A DNA stretch of 64,000 bases from Marinobacter salinexigens (GTDB lineage Bacteria; Pseudomonadota; Gammaproteobacteria; Pseudomonadales; Oleiphilaceae). A program made the position numbers and the translations under genes. Shown piece by piece: positions 54,550 through 63,256 of this stretch. Where the stretch lies: NCBI RefSeq assembly GCF_008370345.1, contig NZ_VTUU01000003.1, forward strand, positions 62,001-126,000, given 5' to 3'. The notes beneath the pieces are model-generated. The model did not search any database, was not told the origin of the DNA, and saw only the letters and a list, made by a program, of their open reading frames with translations. How positions within the stretch are numbered: the first letter of the stretch is position 1; each line of letters begins with the position of its first letter.

Positions 54550-56283
54550 ATGAAGCAACTAACGCAGGCGTCCCCGCCCAGGGCAGCCGATCTCGAAAAT
54601 CCCCTGTATTACCTGGAGAACATGGAGACAGTTCTGGGCTGGGTTCTGACCCACCACAGGGATCTGCTGACCGCAGAGGAATCGATACAGCTTGATCGGT
54701 TTTTTCACCTTTCCCCCGCAGCACGGGCGTTGTTGACCCGGATGGTTATGCGCACCGGAGATCTGTTTCGTGTGGATAAGTTGTCCTATCCGGAAATCGG
54801 CGTTCCGGAGGCTGAGGCAATCTCGGAACTTGTTCAGGGACATTGGCTGGACAATAGCCCCCTGCTCTCCCTGGACGATCTGTTTCGTCTGTTCACTCTC
54901 GGAGATCTGCGCAACGGTTTTGCTCGGGTACTGGCGGATCTCGGTCAGCCAAAGACTGTGTCCAAAGGGCGGATGCGGGATCTGCTGGCTGAGGCATTCT
55001 CTGAGCCCCGGTTGCTGACTGACTGGCCCGGCGATGGATACGGGCCGGTGGCTCGAGTCTGGGGGATGGATCTGTTCGAGCGAATTCGGTTGATGTTTTT
55101 TGGCAACCTTCGCCAGAGCTGGCCGGATTTCGTGCTGGTGGAGCTGGGCCATCAGCGATATGAGGAGGTGGCCTTTGAGCCGGAATCCAGAGCGTTCCAG
55201 CGGCGTGAGGATGTGGATAACTATCTCGCCATGCACCAGTGTCGGGAACGCCTGGATCAGGGAATGCCGGCAAACGAGGTATGGCCCATGGTGCCGGATG
55301 CCACCGACAATCCGTGGCTTGCTGGCCGGCGGGATCGTCTGCTGCTTGAGCTGGGCCGGCAGGCAGAGCGCCAGGGTGAACGGGAACTGGCCCTGGCGGC
55401 GTACACGGCCGTTAACCACCGTGAGGCACGGTTGAAACAGCTGCGCCTGCTGGAGCGGATGAAGCGGTTCGAGGAAGCCTGGAGGCTTGCCCTGAGCTGG
55501 CAGCAAAAGAGAGATAGCGCGGCCAATGAAGCCGAAGTGCAGGGTATGGAACGGATCATCAAGCGGCTGGCGGTGAAAGTCGGAGCACCGGTGCCGGAGA
55601 TTCCGGAGCGGCCATCGCTGGAGGAATGGACATTAAGCCTGCCAAAGCCGGACAGCCTGTCGGTGGAGATAGCCGTGCGGGACCACCTGACCACAGAGCA
55701 GGCACCTGTGGCCTATGTGGAAAACACCCTGATCAACGGCCTGTTTGGCCTGCTCTGCTGGCAGGCAATTTTTGACCCCGTACCCGGCGCTTTTTTCCAT
55801 CCGTTTCATGTGGGGCCAGTGGATCTGACCCGGGAGGATTTTGTTGCCCGTCGGCAAGCTCTGTTTGATCAGTGTTTCGGCGCCCTCGACCGTGGTGATT
55901 ATCGGGAGCGTATTCTGCAAACCTGGGATACCAAAGAAGGTATCGCAAATCCATTCGTGATCTGGCCAGCGTTAACCCGGGAGTTGCTGGAAGTGGCTAT
56001 GGACTGCATTCCCGCAGATCACCTGACGGCGATTTTTAAGCGTTTACTGGGCAATATCCGGGAGCATCGCAGTGGCTTTCCCGACCTGATCCGATTTTAT
56101 CCACAGGCCGAAGCTGTGGATAACCGTTATGAAATGGTTGAGGTTAAAGGCCCGGGTGACCGCTTGCAGGATCATCAGGTCCGCTGGCTTGAATTCTTTG
56201 CCGAACAGGGCATTCCTGCCAGCGTCTGCTATGTCCGCTGGCAGGAGGATGGCGCCGTCGATGCATCAGGTGAATCCGGGTGA
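54550..56283 (+). CDS. FAN1-type VRR-NUC structure-specific nuclease
   Basis: A 577-residue protein. The ~300-residue N-terminal part (SAP-like, PLYYLENMETVLGWV, LSPAARALLTRMVMR) and the helical middle match bacterial FAN1. The C-terminal VRR-NUC domain shows GFPDLIRFYPQ and EVKGPGDRLQDHQVRWLEFF, which give the catalytic Asp and the Glu-x-Lys (about 531-533). FAN1 cuts 5' flaps and unhooks interstrand crosslinks. Its TGA overlaps the GTG of the next helicase gene. Four DnaA boxes lie in this gene, including an inverted pair. Confidence 0.92.
   Translation: MKQLTQASPPRAADLENPLYYLENMETVLGWVLTHHRDLLTAEESIQLDRFFHLSPAARALLTRMVMRTGDLFRVDKLSYPEIGVPEAEAISELVQGHWLDNSPLLSLDDLFRLFTLGDLRNGFARVLADLGQPKTVSKGRMRDLLAEAFSEPRLLTDWPGDGYGPVARVWGMDLFERIRLMFFGNLRQSWPDFVLVELGHQRYEEVAFEPESRAFQRREDVDNYLAMHQCRERLDQGMPANEVWPMVPDATDNPWLAGRRDRLLLELGRQAERQGERELALAAYTAVNHREARLKQLRLLERMKRFEEAWRLALSWQQKRDSAANEAEVQGMERIIKRLAVKVGAPVPEIPERPSLEEWTLSLPKPDSLSVEIAVRDHLTTEQAPVAYVENTLINGLFGLLCWQAIFDPVPGAFFHPFHVGPVDLTREDFVARRQALFDQCFGALDRGDYRERILQTWDTKEGIANPFVIWPALTRELLEVAMDCIPADHLTAIFKRLLGNIREHRSGFPDLIRFYPQAEAVDNRYEMVEVKGPGDRLQDHQVRWLEFFAEQGIPASVCYVRWQEDGAVDASGESG
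56097..56123. repeat. inverted pair of perfect DnaA boxes
   Basis: Two perfect boxes point at each other with a shared extra G: a 10-bp arm at 56097-56106, a 7-base spacer, and its exact complement at 56114-56123. They encode PQAEAVDN in the FAN1-type nuclease just before the catalytic Glu-x-Lys. Confidence 0.8.
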
Positions 56284-58526
56284 AGGTTGCCGTCCGCACC
56301 CTGTGTGAGTTTGCCGCCCGCCGCGGGGATCTGGATTTCCGTTATACCCCGGCGCCCAGTGCCGAAGAGGGGATTGCCGGGCACCAGGCGCTTCAGGCTC
56401 GTCGGGGCTATGGCTATAAAAGTGAATACCTGCTGAGCGGAACCTGCCTGGGCCTGGAGTTGTCCGGCCGGGCGGATCTGTACCATCCCCACCGCAACAG
56501 GCTGGAAGAGATCAAGACCCACCGGGGCGATGTGTCGCGCATACGGGAGCACCAGCGAGCACTGCACCGGGCCCAGTTGCGTGCCTATGGCGCCCTGCTG
56601 TGTCGACAGCAACAGCGCCGCAGTATTGAACTGTCTCTGGTGTATTACGATGCCAGCCGCGACAAGGAATCGCCGCTGACCGAGACCGCCGGTGCCGGGG
56701 AACTCTGGCTGGAGCTGGAAGCCCTTTGCCGACTGTACAAAGACTGGGCTGAACAGGAAGAACACCATCGGGAACAACGGGATGCGTTGCTGAAGCAACT
56801 GAGGTTCCCGTTTCCGGATTTCCGGCCCCGCCAGAGAGCCCTCTCTGAGGCCGTATACAAAAACACCATGCGTTCCGGAACCTTGTTACTGGAGGCACCC
56901 ACGGGTCTCGGCAAGACCATGGGCACATTGTTTCCGGGATTGATGGCGATGCCGGCCGCAGGGCAGGACCGGCTGTATTATCTCACCTGCCGAAACACCG
57001 CTCGCCAGCTCGCGGTCGAGGCAATTGAGCGCTTGCGCCACGCCCGCAAAGACCCCGGACCCTGGCCACTGAGAACCCTGGAGCTGGTGTCGAAAGACGA
57101 TGCCTGTGAACACCCGGACAAGGCCTGTCATGGCGACTCTTGCCCTCTGGCCCGGGGCTTTTTCGACCGGTTGCCGGATGCCCGGGCGGAAGCAGTGCAA
57201 AGCAGGACGAGCCTCACCCGGGAAGAAGTGGCGCGTATCGCTGCGGGGCATGGTGTCTGCCCCTACTTCCTGGCACAGGAACTGGCTCGTTGGAGTGATG
57301 TGGTGATCGCGGACGTAAACCGGATGTTTGACCAGTCCGCCCTGCTCCATGGCTTTATTCGCCAGAATGGCTGGAAGGCCGGGATATTGGTGGATGAGGC
57401 CCACAACCTGGTGGACCGTGCCCGGGGCATGTATTCCGGCCAACTGGAGCAGCAACGGTTGTTGCAGGTCCGGAAAAAAGCGCCCAAGGTGCTGAAAAAG
57501 GCCCTCGATAGAACCGCGCGAACCTGGCAGTCGATGATCCGCGAACGGGACGACGACAGCGTTGAATTTCTTGATACCCTGCCGCCGGGTCTGATGAGCA
57601 GTCTTCAGGGCATGGTCTCGGCGATCACCGATTACCTTGTGGATAACCCTCCGGATCAGGGTTTGCAGGAGCTGCTGTTTGAAGCCGTTGGCTTTATCAA
57701 GCTGGCGGAAGAATTCGGTCAACATTCTCTCTGTGAATTCCGGCGAGTCGGCCGCGGGCGTGCCCGCCTGGCCATCCAGAACCTGATACCGGCGGACTTT
57801 CTGAGGCCCCGCTTTGAGGCTGTCGATTCAACGTTGCTGTTTTCTGCCACGCTGAGCCCCGGCGTGTATTTCCGGGATCTGCTGGGTATGCCGGATGACA
57901 CCTCGTTCCTGGCACTGCCCAGCCCCTTCCGGGCCGACCAGTTGCAGGTAAAGTTCACGCCTGGCATCAGCACCCGCCAGGCCGATCGGGAGCACTCACT
58001 GGAACCCATAGCGGATCTGATCGCCAGCCAGTACCGGGAGTGCCCCGGGCATTACCTGGCGTTTTTTAGTAGCTTCAGATACGCCCGTGCGGTCAGCGAT
58101 GCGCTGGCTGAGAGGGCGCCGGATATTCCCCAGCGTTCCCAGCAACCAGGCATGTCGGAACAGCAACGGCAGGCCTTTCTGGACGAATTTCAGCAAACAC
58201 CGGGCAAGGTAGCCTTTGCGGTGCTGGGAGGCGTGTTTGGCGAAGGGATTGACCTGCCGGGCGAGCAGCTGATTGGTGCTTTCGTGGCAACCCTTGGATT
58301 ACCACCGTTTGATGACTGGCATGAAATTCTGAAACAGCGACTCCACCGGCGATTCGGCGCTGGCCAGGAGTACACCTACGTCATACCCGGATTGCAGAAG
58401 GTAGCCCAGGCCGCGGGCCGGGTCATTCGAACCCCTGACGACCGGGGAGTGATCTGGTTGATTGATGATCGGTTCATGCAGCCAGCCATCAAACGTTTGC
58501 TGCCGGAATGGTGGTTTTCGGCATAG
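56280..58526 (+). CDS. PD-(D/E)XK nuclease fused to XPD/DinG-type Fe-S helicase
   Basis: A 748-residue protein. The N-terminal ~150 residues carry a Cas4/AddB-like nuclease pattern: GRADLYHP for the catalytic Asp and LEEIKTHRG for Glu-x-Lys. The helicase part starts about residue 175 (FPDFRPRQRALSEAVY) with Walker A EAPTGLGKT. Four Cys suited to an Fe-S cluster lie at about 278-330 (ACEHPDKACHGDSCPL and GVCPYF), followed by VDEAHNL and the C-terminal AAGRVIRTPDDRGV. It should unwind DNA 5'-3' and may cut it. GTG start, GTGA overlap with the FAN1-type stop. Confidence 0.88.
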   Translation: MKVAVRTLCEFAARRGDLDFRYTPAPSAEEGIAGHQALQARRGYGYKSEYLLSGTCLGLELSGRADLYHPHRNRLEEIKTHRGDVSRIREHQRALHRAQLRAYGALLCRQQQRRSIELSLVYYDASRDKESPLTETAGAGELWLELEALCRLYKDWAEQEEHHREQRDALLKQLRFPFPDFRPRQRALSEAVYKNTMRSGTLLLEAPTGLGKTMGTLFPGLMAMPAAGQDRLYYLTCRNTARQLAVEAIERLRHARKDPGPWPLRTLELVSKDDACEHPDKACHGDSCPLARGFFDRLPDARAEAVQSRTSLTREEVARIAAGHGVCPYFLAQELARWSDVVIADVNRMFDQSALLHGFIRQNGWKAGILVDEAHNLVDRARGMYSGQLEQQRLLQVRKKAPKVLKKALDRTARTWQSMIRERDDDSVEFLDTLPPGLMSSLQGMVSAITDYLVDNPPDQGLQELLFEAVGFIKLAEEFGQHSLCEFRRVGRGRARLAIQNLIPADFLRPRFEAVDSTLLFSATLSPGVYFRDLLGMPDDTSFLALPSPFRADQLQVKFTPGISTRQADREHSLEPIADLIASQYRECPGHYLAFFSSFRYARAVSDALAERAPDIPQRSQQPGMSEQQRQAFLDEFQQTPGKVAFAVLGGVFGEGIDLPGEQLIGAFVATLGLPPFDDWHEILKQRLHRRFGAGQEYTYVIPGLQKVAQAAGRVIRTPDDRGVIWLIDDRFMQPAIKRLLPEWWFSA

Positions 58527-58569
58527 ATATATATGTCGCATGTGTTGTCAGTTGTTACATATATCTATG
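58522..58569. repeat. AT-rich inverted repeat between helicase and globin genes
   Basis: A 13-base right arm (58557-58569) is complementary to the left arm at 58522-58536 apart from one two-base insertion. The left arm overlaps the helicase stop codon. It could be an operator for the globin gene or a transcript-end hairpin. No known regulator site is recognised. Confidence 0.5.
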
Positions 58570-58644
58570 GAAAAGTTGTGATGTCTCTCTAGAATGCGTG
58601 GCCTGATTGGACAACCCCGGATTTTTCAAGGACACAGGCTGCAA

Positions 58645-59037
58645 ATGAACCAGACCGATCTCGTATTCCAGAGCTATGGCCGCTGTTGCCGCAAGGACGA
58701 TTTTTTCGTGGATTTCTACGATTTCTTTATGTCCAGCTCAGATGTCATTCGTAATCGCTTTGTGGATACGGATATGGCCGCCCAGCGCCACCTGCTGCGA
58801 AATGGCGTGATGCAGCTGATCCTGGTTGCCCGGGGTATGTCAGACCGTAAATTGCGGGATCTTGGGGAAAGCCACAACCGGAGCAACTACAACATTGATC
58901 CGGGTTGGTATGACCTGTGGCTGAATTCGCTGCTGAAAACGGTACGCCTGCATGATCCCGAGTACACACCTGATTTGGGCGAAGCCTGGCGGGATGTGCT
59001 GAGACCGGGCATTGATCTTATTCGTGGTGCCTACTGA
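58645..59037 (+). CDS. single-domain bacterial globin
   Basis: A 130-residue globin-like protein. The helix pattern fits: FFVDFYDFFMSSSDVIRNRF (with the Phe of the CD region), TDMAAQRHLLRNGVMQLI, and the proximal His at residue 77 in LGESHNRSNYNIDPGWYDLW. Members bind O2 or NO, or act as small heme sensors; which one is unclear. The start at 58645 is chosen because the longer frame (58594) lacks homology. A short AT-rich inverted repeat lies upstream. It converges on the c-di-GMP gene. Confidence 0.87.
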   Translation: MNQTDLVFQSYGRCCRKDDFFVDFYDFFMSSSDVIRNRFVDTDMAAQRHLLRNGVMQLILVARGMSDRKLRDLGESHNRSNYNIDPGWYDLWLNSLLKTVRLHDPEYTPDLGEAWRDVLRPGIDLIRGAY

Positions 59038-59049
59038 CGCCCCAAGCTT

Positions 59050-61419
59050 TCAGGCCTGGGGAAGACCGGTATGGTGATGTCCCCAGGTGAACTGCTCGGC
59101 CCAGGCCAGGGCATCGGCCAGCGGTACTGGTTTGCTGTACAGATAACCCTGGGCTGAGCCACAGCCCAGTTCGATCAGACGGGCTTCCACCTCCGGATCC
59201 TCAATGCCCTCGGCGACCGTGCGGCGCCGGAAGCTGTGGGACAGATTGAGAATCGCCTCGACAATCATCCCATCCTCCCCATCAAGCATATCGCTGACGA
59301 ACGACCGGTCAATCTTGATTTCCTGAACGTCCAGTTTGCGAAAGTGATTAAGTGACGAGTAGCCCGTGCCAAAGTCATCCAGAGCAATCTCAACGCCCTG
59401 CTGACGGCAGAACGCCAGGTTTTCCACCACCATATCTATGTCATCCAGGGCGGTGGTTTCGAGTACTTCCAGGATCAGACGTGACCGCACCTCATTGTTG
59501 CACGGGCCCAGAATTTCCCGCATATCGCTGCGAAACTGATCACTCAGAAAGTGGGACGGGCTGAGGTTGACGCTCACACGAAACGGTAGTCCGTTGCAGA
59601 CAAAGCGTTTGATTTCCCGGATGGCGGTATTGAGAACGAACAGGCCGAGCCGTCGGGCGTGCTCTGTATATTCAATATGCACCAGAAAGTGGGCGGGGCT
59701 GAGTAACCCTTCTTCCGGGTGCCGCCAGCGAATCAGTGCTTCAAACCCCTCTACCTGCCTTTGTTGCAGATTTATCCTTGGCTGATAGAAGAGCTCCAAC
59801 TGATTATGGGCCAGCGCGGACTCAATCTGTTCCAGAACCCGAACCCGCTCCTTCCGGTTCAGGTGGCTTTCCACATCAAAGACCTTGTAGCGGTTCTTGC
59901 CGGATTCTTTGGCCGCATACATGGCCTGGTCTGCGTGGCGTAGCAGCAGGTCGGCATCGGCGTCGTGATCCGGGTAAACGGCAACGCCCATGCTGCCAGA
60001 CAGCTGGAGCACGAAGTGCTGGTAGCTGATGGGGTGACGTACCACCTCCAGTAAGCGACCGTAGACCCTGGGATCGTCCACATCCCTGAGGATGGCCACA
60101 AATTCATCGCCACCCAGGCGAGCAACCAGGTCATGGCTACGCACGGCCGACTCCAGGCGCTGGGCAATACTCTTGAGAACCGCATCACCTACGGCGTGGC
60201 CGTGCTCGTCGTTGATCTCCTTGAAGCCATCGAGATCAATAAAACACACCGTGACGGTCCCCTGTCGCTGATCCGCTTCGTACAGTTCCTGCTCGAACAG
60301 CTCCGTCAGGCGGCGACGATTCGGCAGTCCGGTGAGCGAGTCGTAATTCGCTGCCTGCTCCAGGCGCTTCTGGTGCTCCCGTTTCTCCTGGTAGAGCTGT
60401 TTCCGTTCTATCAGATTGCCGACGGTCTGAAGCAGAGGTGCCAGTTCTTCCGCCATGACCTTCCTGTACCCGCCCGCCCTGTTGGCAAGCCCGACCAGGC
60501 CGATTTTCCGGTCTGCGGAGAATACTGGAATGGCCATGAAACAGTTGATTTTGGGGTGCCCTGGAGGAGCGCCTCCGCTGCGGGAATCGTTGATGAGGTC
60601 GTCGGAGATCACGACGTCGTCAGACTGGATGGCGGTGCCAAGCAGGTTGTCGGGATTATCGAACACCATGCCCCGCCGCTCAACAGACTGATACAGAGCC
60701 TGGGTTTCCGGGTTCCAGGCGATGTTGGTGATCGCCCCGACTTTGAGGTATGGCTCCCCGGCGGGCTTGTGCAGGATCTCGCCGATCAGACCAAACTCGC
60801 TGCCGGTCAGTGCCAGAAGGTCGGATAATAACTGCTCAAACGCAGCGCGCTCATTGTCGCTGGTCAGAAAAATATTCTGGGCCCGCTGAATGGACCGGTT
60901 CAGATGGGATAAGTGGAAGTATTCAGCTGCATCTTCGCTGTGGGCGGCACGCTCAAGCTCGTCTTCTATGATGGTACCGAGGGTGCGGAGAATATCGAGG
61001 TCGACTTCCTCTATTTTCCGGGGTTTGTCGTCGATGATGCACAGGTTACCGATCTTGAACCCGCTGGGTTCGCGAATGGGCTGGCCGGCATAAAAGCGGA
61101 TATGAGGGTCGCCGGTCACCAGAGGGTTATTGCGAAAGCGGGGATCTTCAGTGGCATCCTCGACCACGAAGACCTTGTCCTGGCGAATGGCGTAGTCACA
61201 GAAGGCTTGTGAACGACAGGTCTCCTGAAAGTCGATTCCCTGTCGGGACTTGAACCACTGGCGCTCTTCATCGAGAATCGTAAAGAGCGCGCTCTTGACC
61301 TGGTAGTACTGACGGGCAATCCGGGTAAGCCGCTCAAACCGTTCCTCCGGGGGTGTGTCCAACAACCCCAGCCGCTCAACGGCAGCAAGTCTCAGCTTTT
61401 CTGTTGAACGGGAAACCAT
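59050..61419 (-). CDS. dual c-di-GMP enzyme: GAF-GAF-GGDEF-EAL
   Basis: A 789-residue protein. Two GAF-type sensor domains (about 10-160 and 180-340) precede a GGDEF domain with intact GGDEF at 436-440 and an RSHD inhibitory site at 427-430, then an EAL domain with FEALIRWRHP (EAL 560-562), NLSPSHF, EVLETTAL, LDDFGTGYSS and KIDRSF. Both halves look catalytically competent. No membrane helix is seen. The start at 61419 has AAGGAG upstream. It lies 28 bp after the chemoreceptor gene, so the two are probably co-transcribed. Confidence 0.93.
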   Translation of the reverse strand: MVSRSTEKLRLAAVERLGLLDTPPEERFERLTRIARQYYQVKSALFTILDEERQWFKSRQGIDFQETCRSQAFCDYAIRQDKVFVVEDATEDPRFRNNPLVTGDPHIRFYAGQPIREPSGFKIGNLCIIDDKPRKIEEVDLDILRTLGTIIEDELERAAHSEDAAEYFHLSHLNRSIQRAQNIFLTSDNERAAFEQLLSDLLALTGSEFGLIGEILHKPAGEPYLKVGAITNIAWNPETQALYQSVERRGMVFDNPDNLLGTAIQSDDVVISDDLINDSRSGGAPPGHPKINCFMAIPVFSADRKIGLVGLANRAGGYRKVMAEELAPLLQTVGNLIERKQLYQEKREHQKRLEQAANYDSLTGLPNRRRLTELFEQELYEADQRQGTVTVCFIDLDGFKEINDEHGHAVGDAVLKSIAQRLESAVRSHDLVARLGGDEFVAILRDVDDPRVYGRLLEVVRHPISYQHFVLQLSGSMGVAVYPDHDADADLLLRHADQAMYAAKESGKNRYKVFDVESHLNRKERVRVLEQIESALAHNQLELFYQPRINLQQRQVEGFEALIRWRHPEEGLLSPAHFLVHIEYTEHARRLGLFVLNTAIREIKRFVCNGLPFRVSVNLSPSHFLSDQFRSDMREILGPCNNEVRSRLILEVLETTALDDIDMVVENLAFCRQQGVEIALDDFGTGYSSLNHFRKLDVQEIKIDRSFVSDMLDGEDGMIVEAILNLSHSFRRRTVAEGIEDPEVEARLIELGCGSAQGYLYSKPVPLADALAWAEQFTWGHHHTGLPQA

Positions 61420-61447
61420 CGACGTGCTCCTTCCCGGATCATGCCCA

Positions 61448-63001
61448 TTACTTGAATCGAACGACCAGTTCGTGAAGACCTGCAGTGATCCTCTCCATTT
61501 CCTCCACACTGTCTGTGGATTCCTGCCCTTTCACCAGATTGTCGGAGGCCAGTTGCGAGATGTTATCCACCTGCTCGTTGATCTGGTCCGATACCTGAGA
61601 CTGCTCTTCAACCGCTGCTGCCATCTGGGTGGCCATTTCAGCGATGGTGCCCACATTTTCCGCAATATCGTTCAAGGTCTGTTCGGCGGTGATCATCTTC
61701 TCCAGCCCTGAGTCGGCGGCCAGCTTGCCTTCTTCGGCTTTATCCACAGACTGCCGGGAACTGGTCAGCAGGGCTTCGACAATGCCCTGGATTTCACTGG
61801 TGGAGTCCCGCGTCCGTTTGGCCAGACCGCGAACTTCCTCTGCGACGACGGCGAAGCCGCGTCCATGCTCGCCAGCCCGGGCGGCCTCAATGGCAGCGTT
61901 TAGGGCCAGCAGGTTGGTCTGGTCCGCGATGTCTTCGATGATCTTGGCCGCAGACACAATTTCACTGGTCTGCTGTGACAGCGATTCCACTGCGTCGCCG
62001 ATGGCGTGAACGGATTGTTTGAGTGAGTCGATGGCTTCCCGGGTTTCCATGACCACCGTGCGCCCTTCATCGGAGAAAGATCTTGCCCCCTCCGCCCGCT
62101 CGGCGGTGCGCTGGACGTTGGAGGAGACTTCGGCAATGGTCATCGACATCTCATGCACGGCAGCGGCAACCTGTTCAATCTCCGATTGCTGCTGACGCAG
62201 TGTATCCTGAGACTCAATGCTGGCCTGGGCACTGCGTGATGAAGCCACTTTCATTTCCTCGGAGGAGTCCTCGATCCGCGTTAATACCGCGTCCAGATGG
62301 GCCTGCTGCGAGAGAACGGCAACCCGGATCCGGCCAAGGGCCAGGTCATCATCTGTGTAGCTCCTGGCAGCGAGGTCGTCGGTAAAGCTGCGGGACAGCT
62401 GCTCGCTGATTTCGGTAAGGGTCCGGCGCCGGAAGAAGTAATTCCAGGCACCGTAAAGAACGACGTCAACGACCAGGATGAGTTCTGCAGCGGTCCTGAA
62501 TCCGGCGAGAAACAACAAGCCGGCAATCAGCAGCACCGAAATGGAGAAAATCATGCTGCAGTCCAGCTTGCTCCAGAACGTGGCTATCTTCTTGCCGGCC
62601 CGAATCTTTGCATACAGTGCCTCGGCCCGCTCCACATCAGCCCGGTTGGGGCAGGATCGCACGGACTCGTAGCCCACTACATTACCGCTGTCGGTTACCG
62701 GGGTAACGTAAGCGCTCACCCAGTAGTAATCACCGTTCTTGCAGCGGTTTTTGACCAGACCCATCCAGGGTTCGCCGGCTTTGAGGTGCGACCACATATT
62801 TTCGTAAGCTTCGGGGGGCATGTCCGGATGACGAACGATGTTGTGGGGCTGGCCGATCAGTTCTTCTCTCGAAAAACCACTGAGATCCACAAAATCCTGA
62901 TTGCAGTGCTGGATCTTTCCCCTGAGGTCGGTTGAAGAAATCAGTTTTTTCCCGGGTGGAAAGGGCTGTTCTCTGTCAGTAACAGGTAGGTTCTTGCGCA
63001 C
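61448..63001 (-). CDS. Aer-like methyl-accepting chemotaxis protein
   Basis: A 517-residue receptor. An N-terminal PAS domain (about 20-125, [44 protein letters not shown]) has the pattern of Aer/PAS redox sensors. Two hydrophobic helices (about 148-195) anchor it with almost no periplasmic loop. The C-terminal signalling hairpin has [25 protein letters not shown]. It likely signals energy or oxygen state to CheA. There is no C-terminal NWETF-like pentapeptide. One DnaA box lies inside (61740). Confidence 0.93.
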   Translation of the reverse strand: MRKNLPVTDREQPFPPGKKLISSTDLRGKIQHCNQDFVDLSGFSREELIGQPHNIVRHPDMPPEAYENMWSHLKAGEPWMGLVKNRCKNGDYYWVSAYVTPVTDSGNVVGYESVRSCPNRADVERAEALYAKIRAGKKIATFWSKLDCSMIFSISVLLIAGLLFLAGFRTAAELILVVDVVLYGAWNYFFRRRTLTEISEQLSRSFTDDLAARSYTDDDLALGRIRVAVLSQQAHLDAVLTRIEDSSEEMKVASSRSAQASIESQDTLRQQQSEIEQVAAAVHEMSMTIAEVSSNVQRTAERAEGARSFSDEGRTVVMETREAIDSLKQSVHAIGDAVESLSQQTSEIVSAAKIIEDIADQTNLLALNAAIEAARAGEHGRGFAVVAEEVRGLAKRTRDSTSEIQGIVEALLTSSRQSVDKAEEGKLAADSGLEKMITAEQTLNDIAENVGTIAEMATQMAAAVEEQSQVSDQINEQVDNISQLASDNLVKGQESTDSVEEMERITAGLHELVVRFK

Positions 63002-63256
63002 GGTGACTCCCTAATCAACGGCTCCTTATAACTTCATCGTAGGACAGGGATGCCGTTTGCGCCTTTGTTATATACACATCTGTTAGATGAGTTTTTTCTA
63101 TGCAATGACAGATAGTGCAAAAAATGAAATTAGCGGAGAGAGCCGTGTGCGAGCCCCGGCGAAACGTCCTGTCATTACAGTGTCATAGAGCAACTTCACG
63201 CTAAAGGTATGCTATTGGCGCCATCGGATGGCTTTCAATGTTGTAGTAGGTCCCCG

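Larger units (their letters stand above)
47489..57646. promoter_or_regulatory. DnaA-box group, recB to helicase gene
   Basis: Perfect boxes begin at 47489 (+) and 47762 (+) in recB, 51318 (-) in recC, 54771 (-), 55212 (-), 56097 (+) and 56115 (-) in the FAN1-type gene, and 57638 (-) in the helicase gene. One more lies at 61740 (+) in the chemoreceptor gene; it is the rightmost I find. Confidence 0.55.

Noticed and set aside
61566-61574. TTATCCACC in the chemoreceptor gene as a DnaA box
   Set aside because: One mismatch at the last position; not included in the count.
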